DNA of 14,448 nucleotides from Lentisphaeria bacterium UBA1829. Lineage in GTDB: Bacteria; Verrucomicrobiota; Lentisphaeria; Victivallales; UBA1829. The notes beneath the pieces are model-generated. The model was not told the DNA's origin. It did no database searches and saw only the letters and a list, made by a program, of their open reading frames with translations. This document shows, one piece after another, positions 1 to 6,906 of this stretch; within the stretch, counting starts at the first letter, position 1, and each line of letters begins with the position of its first letter. The stretch lies in contig DDJH01000247.1 in the NCBI GenBank assembly GCA_002338895.1, forward strand, positions 1 to 14,448, given 5' to 3'. The translations under genes and the position numbers were made by a program.

Positions 1-103
1 CGCCGGGAACGTACCTCAGAAATACAATGAACGGTATCTTGCAACAAAAAAACAGCGGATGGGACACCTCTTCCAGAACACCGCTTTGGACAGCATCAAA
101 TAA
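1..103 (+). CDS. ribBA: GTP cyclohydrolase II, C-terminal end (RibA or RibBA), partial
   Basis: The window opens inside a gene read in the frame starting at base 2 and ending at TAA 101-103. The 33 visible residues include YNERYLATKKQRMGHLF, which matches the conserved C-terminal tail of GTP cyclohydrolase II (pattern N-x-x-Y-L-x-T-K-x-x-x-M-G-H). That enzyme opens the imidazole ring of GTP and is the first committed step of riboflavin synthesis in the cytoplasm. Whether the missing upstream part also carries the RibB domain (3,4-dihydroxy-2-butanone 4-phosphate synthase) cannot be seen; a RibBA fusion is common in front of ribH. The ribH start lies 17 bases downstream, so the two are very likely co-transcribed. 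The identification rests on a short tail and on the riboflavin context. An FMN riboswitch, if present, would lie upstream of the window. Confidence 0.8.
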   Translation, partial: AGNVPQKYNERYLATKKQRMGHLFQNTALDSIK

Positions 104-120
104 AACAGGAGAGAAGAAAG

Positions 121-603
121 ATGAACAAGACTCCCGGTAAGGTTTTTGAAGGCGATCTGAATGCGAAAGGTCTTCGCTTTGGAATTGTGTGCGCCCGGTT
201 CAATGAATTTTTTGTCGGCAAACTTCTGGACGGCGCGATGGATGCGTTTGTCCGTCACGGGGGCGACCCGGAACAGGTGGATGTGGCGTGGGTTCCGGGA
301 AGTTTCGAGCTTCCGTTTGCCGTCTCCCGGATGCTCGCCCGGGGAGAATACGATGCGGTGATCGCGCTCGGATGCGTGATTCAGGGAGCGACCACCCATG
401 CGTCCCAGATCAACAATCAGGTCTCCAAGGGCCTCGGCCAGCTCGGCATGGAGAGCGGCATCCCGGTGATCTACGGACTGCTGACGACGGAAAATATTGA
501 ACAGGCCATCGAACGCAGCGGCACCAAAGCCGGAAACCGCGGATACGATGTGACCGTTTCCGCAATCGAAATGGCCAATCTGAACAAAGCATTGAAAAAG
601 TGA
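121..603 (+). CDS. ribH: 6,7-dimethyl-8-ribityllumazine synthase
   Basis: This cytoplasmic enzyme condenses 5-amino-6-ribitylaminouracil with 3,4-dihydroxy-2-butanone 4-phosphate to give lumazine, the substrate of riboflavin synthase. The 160 residues are full length for the family. Recognisable motifs are ARFN (25-28), VPGSFELP (58-65), the substrate/phosphate loop GCVIQGATTH (84-93, with His93 at the position of the catalytic histidine) and the C-terminal block LTTENIEQAIERSGTKAGN (121-139). The stretch after His93 reads ASQINNQVSKGL, where the Bacillus enzyme has an aromatic YDYV-type segment; this may be a lineage variant. The ATG at 121 follows a good AGGAGAG ribosome site at 107-113. 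The gene sits between the ribBA end and nusB, a very common ribH-nusB pairing. Confidence 0.97.
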   Translation: MNKTPGKVFEGDLNAKGLRFGIVCARFNEFFVGKLLDGAMDAFVRHGGDPEQVDVAWVPGSFELPFAVSRMLARGEYDAVIALGCVIQGATTHASQINNQVSKGLGQLGMESGIPVIYGLLTTENIEQAIERSGTKAGNRGYDVTVSAIEMANLNKALKK

Positions 604-617
604 GAGAGAGCACGTTG

Positions 618-1130
618 ATGAATCCGATGAATCCGAACCGAAACCATCCGGCCAAAGTTTCCTCGCATTCGCACTTCAAGCGTCTGGGACGCGAACTTGC
701 CATGCAGTACCTCTACCTGTGCGACATGGCGGAGGGAAAAGAGGACCCCGACGCCCGCCAGATGTTCTGGGACCAGGCGGCGGAAGCCGAACTGGCCGAT
801 GATGAGCGCACATTCAAAAAGGCCCGTGCCTATGCGGAAAAAATCATCGACGGCGTGCTGGAGCATCTGCCGGAAATCGACGGAGAGATCCGCGCGTTCT
901 CCGAGAAGTGGGATCTCGCACGCATCGCCGCCGTGGAGCGGAACATCATCCGCGTGGCGGTCTATGAACTGAAATACTGTCCGGACATCCCGGTTCTTGT
1001 GAGCATCGACGAGGCCATCGAAATCGCCAAGACGTTCGCTTCCGAGAAATCGGGAACGTTCATCAACGGCATTCTCAACGGGGTGAAGGACGCTCTGCCG
1101 CCCGACACCAGACAACGGCCCGGGAGCTGA
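618..1130 (+). CDS. nusB: Transcription antitermination factor NusB
   Basis: NusB pairs with NusE (ribosomal protein S10) and binds boxA RNA, supporting antitermination on rRNA operons. From ATG 618 the protein has 170 residues, slightly longer than the usual 140-150 because of an Asn/Pro-rich start and a stretch around 40-65. Family signatures are the N-terminal helix RELAMQYLYL (25-34), the WDLARIAAVERNIIRVAVYEL block (98-118) and the C-terminal IDEAIEIAKTF...EKSGTFINGILNGV block (130-156). I chose ATG 618 because the purine-rich GAGAGAGAG at 602-610 lies at good spacing before it. A GTG at 600, overlapping the ribH stop, would add six residues but has a poor ribosome site. The gap to ribH is 14 bases and to ftsY 7 bases, so translation is probably coupled. 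Confidence 0.95.
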   Translation: MNPMNPNRNHPAKVSSHSHFKRLGRELAMQYLYLCDMAEGKEDPDARQMFWDQAAEAELADDERTFKKARAYAEKIIDGVLEHLPEIDGEIRAFSEKWDLARIAAVERNIIRVAVYELKYCPDIPVLVSIDEAIEIAKTFASEKSGTFINGILNGVKDALPPDTRQRPGS

Positions 1131-1137
1131 AGAATCC

Positions 1138-2067
1138 ATGATTTCTCTGTTTGAGTCTTTCCAGAAGGGGTTGCAGAAGACCGCAACGGCAATCGGAAGA
1201 GGCGTGACCAGTCTCTTCAAAGAAGTGAAACGGTGGGACGATTCCTCGTTCCGGACGTTGGAAAACACGCTGATCGAAGCCGATTTCGGTCCGACTGCGG
1301 CTTCCGCCATTGTCAACGATGTGCGGGACCGCTATCAGCGCGGACTGCTTTCCGGATCCGATGAGATCCTCGAAGTGGCAAAGAACGACCTCGCAGAGAT
1401 GCTGAAAAAAGACAGCCGTCTTCTGAAGACGGCCCCGGAAGGGCTGACCGTGATCCTGATGGTCGGCGTGAACGGAAGCGGAAAGACCACAACCGCCGGA
1501 AAACTCGCTCACCGCTGGTGCCGGGAGGGAAAGAAAGTCATGCTCGCCGCCTGCGACACCTTCCGCGCGGCGGCCGCCGAACAGCTCCAGCTCTGGGCGG
1601 ACCGGACCGGAGCACAGATCGTTTCGTCGCGGACCGGAGCGGATCCCTCGGCCGTGGCGTATGACGCCGTCCAGTCCGCACTGTCAAAACATGCCGATAT
1701 CCTGATCGTGGACACCGCCGGACGCCAGCACAACAAAAAGGGGCTGATGGATGAACTGGCGAAAATGCGCCGCATCCTTGCCAAACTTCTCCCGGGCGCT
1801 CCGCAGGAGACGCTGCTGACCTTGGACGCCAGTATCGGAAGCAACGCGATTTCTCAGGCAAGAGAGTTCGCATCGGCTTCCGGAGCGAGCGCGCTGGTGC
1901 TGACCAAACTCGACGGAACCGGAAAAGGCGGTGCGGCCGTGCAGATTCAGACCGAATTCAAGCTGCCGATTCTGTTTGTCGGACTCGGAGAACAGCCGGA
2001 TGATCTGCAGCCGTTTGAGCCGGATCACTATGCCGCGGCGGTTCTCGGACTGCCGCAGAAAAGTTGA
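1138..2067 (+). CDS. ftsY: Signal recognition particle receptor FtsY
   Basis: FtsY is the membrane-associated GTPase that receives Ffh/4.5S RNA-bound ribosomes for co-translational insertion. The 309-residue protein is only the NG core: it lacks the long acidic A domain of E. coli FtsY and begins with an amphipathic Phe/Leu/Lys-rich helix (about 1-30) of the type that contacts lipid. The G domain shows GVNGSGKTTT (110-119), DTFRAAAAEQL (140-150), DTAGR (192-196), TKLDGTGKGG (256-265) and the C-terminal DLQPFEP (289-295). The DAxxGQ motif common in SRP GTPases reads DASIGS (230-235), so Gln is replaced by Ser. The ATG at 1138 follows GGGAG at 1122-1126. The DTAGRxHNKKxLMDEL type and the missing M domain distinguish it from Ffh. 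Confidence 0.96.
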   Translation: MISLFESFQKGLQKTATAIGRGVTSLFKEVKRWDDSSFRTLENTLIEADFGPTAASAIVNDVRDRYQRGLLSGSDEILEVAKNDLAEMLKKDSRLLKTAPEGLTVILMVGVNGSGKTTTAGKLAHRWCREGKKVMLAACDTFRAAAAEQLQLWADRTGAQIVSSRTGADPSAVAYDAVQSALSKHADILIVDTAGRQHNKKGLMDELAKMRRILAKLLPGAPQETLLTLDASIGSNAISQAREFASASGASALVLTKLDGTGKGGAAVQIQTEFKLPILFVGLGEQPDDLQPFEPDHYAAAVLGLPQKS

Positions 2068-2102
2068 AACGAGAGATTTAAAAAAAACGGAAAGGATGTC
2101 GG

Positions 2103-3437
2103 ATGTTCAGAGAGGGACTGCTGGCGGTTCTGCTCGGTCTTGCCGGTCTTCCGCTGACGGGGGCGGAATACGATCTGGGAAAGACGCTCGGAGAGGAGAA
2201 CGAACTGTTTTCCGCATCGGCCAACACGTTCGTGCTGAAGAACCGGATGTTCCGCTGGGTGTCTTCCAAACGGGACGCCGCACGGTATTCCGCGTTCCGC
2301 AATCCGGTGCGGGCGACGTTCCTGGGGTTCCCGGTCTATGAGGCGATTGTCTCGTTCGAAGGGAATCGTCCCTCCCGCTTCTATCTTTCGCTGTACAACC
2401 GCGGAGACGCCGGGCCGATGACGTATGAGAATTTCGAAAAACTGGTGGACTCCTTCAACGCCGCCGTGACCGAATGGACAGGGGAAAAAGGCGAGGAACA
2501 GGACGGGCGTCTCGCCAGCGGAATGATGCTCAAGGCCAATTTCCGCGTCTCCGGTCCGTGGCTCTACACCGTCAAGTGGAGCGCAAGCGGACGGAGCAAA
2601 CGGGATTACAAGCCGGAATATCTGCAGTTCGAAGTCGAAAAGTTCAATCCGAAAGAGGATCCGAGGAAACGTTCCCTGGTCCGGGTGGACCGGTCGAAGA
2701 TGGAGCGGTCTGCGGAGCTTGTGGAAAATGTCGAAAAACGTCCGGACGGAACCGTCTGGATCGCCAATATCCCGATGGTCGATCAGGGGGCCAAGGGCTA
2801 CTGCGTGGCCGCGGTCGCGGAACGGGTGCTGCAATATTACGGAATCGAAAACGTCAATCAGCATACCATCGCCCAGCTGACCGGGATGACCAACGCGGGA
2901 ACCTCTTCCGAAGCGATGCTCGACGCGTTGAAAAAGGCCGGAAGCAAATTCGGAATCCGGGTGCGTTCCCGCTACTCCGCCGAAATCGAGTCGGTCGAGG
3001 ATCTGGAAAAGATGGTCTCCCGCTACAACCGTCTCGCGCGGAAGGCGAAAAAGAAACGGATCTCCATGGTGCAGCGCGGCAACTATGTGCTGGTCGGAGC
3101 AACCATGGCGCAGATGGATCCTCAACTCTTCCGCAGACTCCGGTGCGAGGGCGAAAACCGCGAAATGAACTCGTTCCGAAAGGAGATCCGCTCCCGTGTC
3201 GACGAGGGGCTGCCCACCGTCTGGTGTGTCCTGCTCGGACTGGTCAGCGAAAAGCAGAAAACCCTTCAGCCCTCCGGCGGTCACATGCGTCTCATCATCG
3301 GATACAACGAGCAGGACGACACCATCGTCTATACCGATACCTGGGGCGCCGGTCACGAATACAAGGTCATGCCCTTTGAAGACGCATGGGTGATGACCAT
3401 GCGGACCATCGCCATCAATCCGAGGGCCGCACGATGA
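2103..3437 (+). CDS. Exported C39-like (papain-fold) cysteine peptidase domain protein
   Basis: This 444-residue protein starts with a probable Sec signal peptide (residues 1-21, hydrophobic LLAVLLGLAGLPLTG ending GA) and so should act outside the cytoplasm. The C-terminal half resembles the peptidase C39-like/papain fold: IPMVDQGAKGYCVAAVAERV supplies a likely oxyanion Gln228 and nucleophile Cys234, SGGHMRLIIGYN supplies His394, and VYTDTWG supplies Asp412. The order and spacing fit a complete Cys-His-Asp triad, so I expect activity rather than a dead homologue. Residues 22-210 are a mixed region I cannot assign. There are no transmembrane or ABC segments as in bacteriocin exporters, and no double-glycine substrate is visible nearby. 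The ATG at 2103 has AAAGGA at 2090-2095. It lies 35 bases after ftsY and overlaps ribD by ATGA, yet has no obvious link to riboflavin. Its substrate is unknown. Confidence 0.75.
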   Translation: MFREGLLAVLLGLAGLPLTGAEYDLGKTLGEENELFSASANTFVLKNRMFRWVSSKRDAARYSAFRNPVRATFLGFPVYEAIVSFEGNRPSRFYLSLYNRGDAGPMTYENFEKLVDSFNAAVTEWTGEKGEEQDGRLASGMMLKANFRVSGPWLYTVKWSASGRSKRDYKPEYLQFEVEKFNPKEDPRKRSLVRVDRSKMERSAELVENVEKRPDGTVWIANIPMVDQGAKGYCVAAVAERVLQYYGIENVNQHTIAQLTGMTNAGTSSEAMLDALKKAGSKFGIRVRSRYSAEIESVEDLEKMVSRYNRLARKAKKKRISMVQRGNYVLVGATMAQMDPQLFRRLRCEGENREMNSFRKEIRSRVDEGLPTVWCVLLGLVSEKQKTLQPSGGHMRLIIGYNEQDDTIVYTDTWGAGHEYKVMPFEDAWVMTMRTIAINPRAAR

Positions 3438-4471
3438 TCGCTCCGGAAAGTCCCAACGATGAATTCTACATGCGCCGTGCGGCGGAACTGGCTCAGCGCG
3501 CACTCGGAAACACCACGCCGAATCCGATCGTCGGCGCCGTGATCGTCCGCGACGGGGAGATCCTCGGGGAGGGGTGGCACACGAAAGCCGGGTGCCCGCA
3601 TGCGGAAATCGAAGCCATCCGTTCCGCAGACGGAAAAGATCTGAAGAACGCCACCATCTATGTGACGCTGGAACCGTGCTCGTCGTGGGGACGGACCCCG
3701 CCGTGCACCGATGCGCTGATCCGGGCCGGATTCTCCCGCGTGGTGATCGGCTGCACGGATCCGAACCCGAAACATGCGGGGAAGGCGGTCGGACTGCTGC
3801 GCGAACACGGAATGGAGGTGGTCTGCGGGGTGGAGGAAAAACTCTGCCGCAGACTCAATGAGGCGTTCTTCAAATGGATCGCAACCGGAAAACCGTTCGT
3901 GCTGCTGAAACTGGCGATGACGCTCGACGGGAAAATCGCCACCGCGACGGGAAATTCCCGCTGGATTACCGGACCGGAGGCCAGAAGCCGGGTCCAGAAG
4001 CTCCGGCAGTGGGCGGATGCGGTGATGGTCGGGGGAGGAACGTTCCGGACGGATTCGCCGAAGCTGACGGTGCGCGATGAGGATGGAACGGTCCGGAAGT
4101 GTCCGTGCAGGATCGTGCTCTCCGATTCGCAGGAGGAGCTGCCGGCCGGGTGGGAGCGCGTCGCTCTGCATACGCCGGAGGAGTGGGAGGAGTATTTGAA
4201 GGAATTGGGAAAACGTCCGTTTGTCGCCCTGCTGCTGGAAGGGGGAGGGGAGCTGGCTGCGTCGGCTCTGAACGCGGGGGCGGTGGACCGGATCGAATTT
4301 CATTACGCGCCGAAGATTCTGGGAGGGAGAGGAAGCCAGAGTGGTGTGGGGGGACCGGATCCGCTGGAAGTCTCGGAGGCGTTTGCGGTGGAAGAGATGG
4401 AACTCGTCCGTCTCGGACCGGATTTCGCGGTGACCGGACGGGTCCGGAAGCCGCAGGAGCGGAGGAGCTGA
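3434..4471 (+). CDS. ribD: Bifunctional diaminohydroxyphosphoribosylaminopyrimidine deaminase / 5-amino-6-(5-phosphoribosylamino)uracil reductase
   Basis: RibD carries out the second and third steps of riboflavin synthesis: zinc-dependent deamination of the pyrimidine, then NADPH-dependent reduction of the ribosyl side chain. The 345 residues hold both domains. The deaminase (about 9-150) shows TPNPIVGAVIV (28-38), the zinc and catalytic HAE (56-58) and PCSSWGRTPPC (81-91, zinc cysteines 82 and 91). The reductase (about 154-335) shows KLAMTLDGKIAT (159-170), SRWITGPEAR (175-184), VGGGTFRTDSPKLTVR (199-214) and LLEGGGELAASAL (267-279). The ATG at 3434 overlaps the C39 stop by ATGA and has GAGG at 3422-3425, indicating translational coupling. 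A longer reading frame back to 3386 lies inside the previous gene and is not needed. RibE follows after 3 bases. Confidence 0.97.
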   Translation: MIAPESPNDEFYMRRAAELAQRALGNTTPNPIVGAVIVRDGEILGEGWHTKAGCPHAEIEAIRSADGKDLKNATIYVTLEPCSSWGRTPPCTDALIRAGFSRVVIGCTDPNPKHAGKAVGLLREHGMEVVCGVEEKLCRRLNEAFFKWIATGKPFVLLKLAMTLDGKIATATGNSRWITGPEARSRVQKLRQWADAVMVGGGTFRTDSPKLTVRDEDGTVRKCPCRIVLSDSQEELPAGWERVALHTPEEWEEYLKELGKRPFVALLLEGGGELAASALNAGAVDRIEFHYAPKILGGRGSQSGVGGPDPLEVSEAFAVEEMELVRLGPDFAVTGRVRKPQERRS

Positions 4472-4474
4472 TTG

Positions 4475-5125
4475 ATGTTTACCGGACTGGTGGAAGCAAC
4501 GGGAACAATTCTCGGCCGGAAAATGAACGGAGAGTCGGGGCAGATCGTGATCGAATCGGCAAGGCGTTTCCCGGATCTGACGGCCGGAGAGAGCATCGCG
4601 GTCAACGGCGCATGCCTGACGCTGGAGTCCGGAATGAAAGGCGGACCGCTGACGTTTCATGTGATGCGGGAGACGTTTGACCGGACCAATTTGGGGTCGC
4701 TCCCGGCGGGGAGTCTGGTGAACATGGAACGGGCTCTGCCGGCAAACGGGAGACTCGGCGGACATCTCGTCGCAGGGCATGTGGATGCAACCGGACGGAT
4801 CCTCTCGTTCCGCCGCCGCAATTCCGATCTGGAACTGGAAATCGAACTGCCGGAACCGCTGCGGGAATACTTTGTGGAGAAAGGATCCGTCGCCGTGGAC
4901 GGAATCTCTCTGACGGTCGAAAATGTGCTGGAGAACCGTTTCCGCATCGGCATTATTCCGACCACCTGGCGCGAAACCGCGATTCATACAAGAAAACCGG
5001 GCGATATTGTCAATCTCGAGACCGATCTGATCGGAAAGTATGTGATCTCCTTCCTGAAAAAACAGACGGAAAAAAAGGAGTCCCATGTGACGATGGAAAT
5101 GCTTGCGGGAGCCGGTTTCCTATGA
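4475..5125 (+). CDS. ribE: Riboflavin synthase, alpha chain
   Basis: This enzyme dismutates two molecules of 6,7-dimethyl-8-ribityllumazine into riboflavin and 5-amino-6-ribitylaminouracil. The 216-residue protein has the two tandem lumazine-binding barrels of the family. The first runs about 1-88, beginning MFTGLVEATG, with GESIAVNGACLTL (38-50). The second runs about 96-190, with GGHLVAGHVDATG (95-107), KGSVAVDGISLTV (136-148) and ETDLIGKYV (182-190). The final 26 residues are a Lys/Glu-rich tail ending in a hydrophobic patch, slightly longer than usual. ATG 4475 follows a strong GGAGGAG at 4461-4467; a TTG three bases earlier is less likely. The gene is the ribC/ribE of different naming schemes. 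It overlaps the next gene by ATGA. Confidence 0.96.
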   Translation: MFTGLVEATGTILGRKMNGESGQIVIESARRFPDLTAGESIAVNGACLTLESGMKGGPLTFHVMRETFDRTNLGSLPAGSLVNMERALPANGRLGGHLVAGHVDATGRILSFRRRNSDLELEIELPEPLREYFVEKGSVAVDGISLTVENVLENRFRIGIIPTTWRETAIHTRKPGDIVNLETDLIGKYVISFLKKQTEKKESHVTMEMLAGAGFL

Positions 5126-5967
5126 TGCGGATCATGCCGGGGATTCCGGAAATCGCAGCGGAAGCGTCGTTCGGCATGGCTCTGGCCGCAGCGGGCGTGC
5201 CGGCGGAAAAACTGGGGGACTGCCTGTTCCTGTCCGATTCCTTTTCCGCTGTGGAACTGCCGGTGGAACTGCTGGAGCGGAAGGAGGCGTCGTACCTTCT
5301 GGCCCGTGCGCTGCGCGGCTGCCGGATGGTCCAGATCGGATCCATTATCGACGGCAATGTGGCGCGGAATCTGCCGTTTTCCTCCGAATCGCTGTTCCAG
5401 GAGTTCGCCGCATACACGGAGAAGGTGCTGACGCTGTTTCACTCGATCGGCATCCGGACCGTGACCTTCGATCCCGGAATGAACGAGATCCTCGGCGATG
5501 ACCGGATGCTGAATGCAACACTTCACCTGCTCCATCTGATTGCGCCGGTCCTGAACCGGACGGGAATGACTCTTCTTCTGCCGTTCACTCTTCCGTGCGC
5601 GGATCCCGAACTTCCGGCCCGGCTGGTCCGTTTTCTCCGCCGATCCATGATTCCGGAACTGAAGGTCCGGCTGGACATCCAGTCGCACGAGATTCCGCGG
5701 AAGCGGACGGTTCCTTCCGTCCTCGCGGGGACCCTTCTTCTGGAGGTGCGTTCGATCCTCTTCCGCTATGACGCGGATGCCGGAAACATTCTGCTGGCCG
5801 ATCATCTTCTGCCGTGGCTGGAGGCGATGTCCGCCCTGGCGTTTTCTGGTTCGTGGCTCGCCGCGCCGGTCTCGAAAGGGGCCGTCCGGTTCCCCGCAGA
5901 GGCCCTCCGCTTTTCCGCCCTGCTTGAAGAACTTCGGAAGAAAGAGGCTCCCGAACCGAAAAACTGA
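5122..5967 (+). CDS. Unrecognised protein, possibly a TIM-barrel sugar-isomerase/epimerase-like fold
   Basis: I do not recognise this 281-residue protein with confidence. It has no signal peptide or membrane segment, so it is probably cytoplasmic. Alternating hydrophobic strands and amphipathic helices (CRMVQIGSI 67-75, IRTVTFDPG 111-119, MTLLLPFT 149-156, LKVRLDIQSHE 180-190, SILFRYD 211-217) resemble a (beta/alpha) barrel such as the xylose-isomerase/AP-endonuclease-2-like superfamily. The LDIQSHE stretch recalls the LDixH-type strand end of that family, but few candidate metal ligands are obvious, so a degenerate or non-catalytic barrel is possible. The ATG at 5122 overlaps the ribE stop by ATGA with GGGAG at 5107-5111, so it is made together with riboflavin synthase. 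It is the last gene of the packed rib run. A real gene is near certain; the fold guess is weak. Confidence 0.8.
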   Translation: MMRIMPGIPEIAAEASFGMALAAAGVPAEKLGDCLFLSDSFSAVELPVELLERKEASYLLARALRGCRMVQIGSIIDGNVARNLPFSSESLFQEFAAYTEKVLTLFHSIGIRTVTFDPGMNEILGDDRMLNATLHLLHLIAPVLNRTGMTLLLPFTLPCADPELPARLVRFLRRSMIPELKVRLDIQSHEIPRKRTVPSVLAGTLLLEVRSILFRYDADAGNILLADHLLPWLEAMSALAFSGSWLAAPVSKGAVRFPAEALRFSALLEELRKKEAPEPKN

Positions 5968-6053
5968 ACAGGTATCACCGGTCCGCCGGATCCCGGATTC
6001 CCGGCGCACGGTTCAACGATTCGAAATAGAGTTTTAACAGAAAGGACCGAATC

Positions 6054-6776
6054 ATGAAACTGGGTGTGAACATCGATCATGTGGCAACGTTGAGACAGCT
6101 TCGCGGAGTGACGTATCCCTCCGTTCTGAAAGCGGCGGAACTGGCCATGCGCGCCGGAGCCTCCGGCATCACCGCGCATCTGCGGGAGGACCGCCGGCAT
6201 ATGAACGACGCGGATCTGGAACTCCTCGCTTCTTCCGGATACCGGCTGAACATGGAAATGGCGGTGACCGACGAGATGGTGGCGATCTGCTCGCGTTTGA
6301 AACCGGCCGCATGCTGCCTGGTGCCGGAAAAACGGCAGGAGCTGACAACCGAAGGCGGACTGGATGTCGTTGCACATTTCGACGCGGTGAAGGCGGCGAC
6401 GGAAACGCTTTCCGGAGTCGGTGTGGAGGTCAGTCTGTTCATCGATCCCGATCCGGAACAGATCCGCGCAGCCGGAGAGTGCGGCGCGCCGTTCATCGAA
6501 CTGCATACCGGAGCGTATGCGAACGCGCGCGGAGAGAAGGTCGCCCAAGAGCTGAAACGTCTTGCCGACGGAGCCCGGTATGCCCACTCCCTCGGGATCT
6601 GCGTCAACGCCGGGCACGGCATTGATTACGACAACATTCATGCCCTGCTTGCCGAGGTCCCGCATCTCAACGAGCTGAACATCGGGCACAGCATCATCTG
6701 CGAATCGGTCTACTGCGGACTCGAAGAGGCGGTCCGGAAGATGCTCGGAGAGATGGCGTCGTATCAGCTCGGATAA
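6054..6776 (+). CDS. pdxJ: Pyridoxine 5'-phosphate synthase
   Basis: PdxJ closes the pyridine ring of vitamin B6, joining 1-deoxyxylulose 5-phosphate with 3-amino-2-oxopropyl phosphate in the cytoplasm. The 240 residues are full length for this TIM barrel. Signatures in order are LGVNIDHVATLRQ (3-15), GITAHLREDRRHM (38-50), NMEMA with likely catalytic Glu68 (66-70), CLVPEKRQELTTEGGLDV (88-105), VSLFIDPD (126-133), IELHTG (148-153), NAGHG with His188 (185-189) and LNIGHSIICESVYCGLEEAV (208-227, His212). ATG 6054 has AAAGGA at 6041-6046. It lies 86 bases after the previous gene, so it may be read through from the rib run or have its own promoter; I see no convincing -35/-10 pair in that gap. 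A terminator-like hairpin starts directly after its stop. Confidence 0.97.
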   Translation: MKLGVNIDHVATLRQLRGVTYPSVLKAAELAMRAGASGITAHLREDRRHMNDADLELLASSGYRLNMEMAVTDEMVAICSRLKPAACCLVPEKRQELTTEGGLDVVAHFDAVKAATETLSGVGVEVSLFIDPDPEQIRAAGECGAPFIELHTGAYANARGEKVAQELKRLADGARYAHSLGICVNAGHGIDYDNIHALLAEVPHLNELNIGHSIICESVYCGLEEAVRKMLGEMASYQLG

Positions 6777-6820
6777 GGGATTTTCCGCTCCCCCGGAGAA
6801 GAGAAAATCCCGTTTCCTTT
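6777..6820 (+). terminator. Terminator-like hairpin after pdxJ
   Basis: Starting at the base after the pdxJ stop, GGGATTTTC (6777-6785) pairs perfectly with GAAAATCCC (6803-6811). A nested CTCC/GGAG mini-stem (6788-6791 with 6795-6798) sits in the loop. The stem is followed by GTTTCCTTT (6812-6820), a T-rich but interrupted tail. This is a plausible Rho-independent terminator for the rib-pdxJ unit, weaker than textbook because the tail contains G and C. Confidence 0.6.
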
Positions 6821-6864
6821 CCCCCCTGTTTCCCCGGCTTTCCCGCAAGGGGAAAAAGAGGGGG
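6821..6864 (+). other. Long imperfect inverted repeat between pdxJ and gyrB
   Basis: The C-rich arm 6821-6835 (CCCCCCTGTTTCCCC) can pair with 6849-6864 (GGGGAAAAAGAGGGGG). Four C:G and three T:A pairs lie next to a 13-base loop, then come a small internal mismatch and about five further C:G pairs. Flanking bases 6793-6801 (CCGGAGAAG) and 6868-6876 (CTTCTCCGG) are also exact reverse complements, so this hairpin can be enclosed by a longer stem that would break the terminator hairpin just upstream. It may be a second terminator or a structural element; it lies before the gyrB promoter and so is not in the main gyrB leader. No gene is seen in 6777-7030. Confidence 0.45.
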
Positions 6865-6906
6865 TCCCTTCTCCGGAAAATAATCGTTCAAAAAGCATTC
6901 CGAGCC

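Noticed and set aside
600..617. GTG start of nusB overlapping the ribH stop.
   Set aside because: The ATG at 618 has a better-placed purine-rich ribosome site and retains all conserved residues.
5984..6006. Six-base inverted repeat CGCCGG/CCGGCG before pdxJ as a terminator.
   Set aside because: Short stem, 11-base loop and no T run; likely chance in GC-rich sequence.
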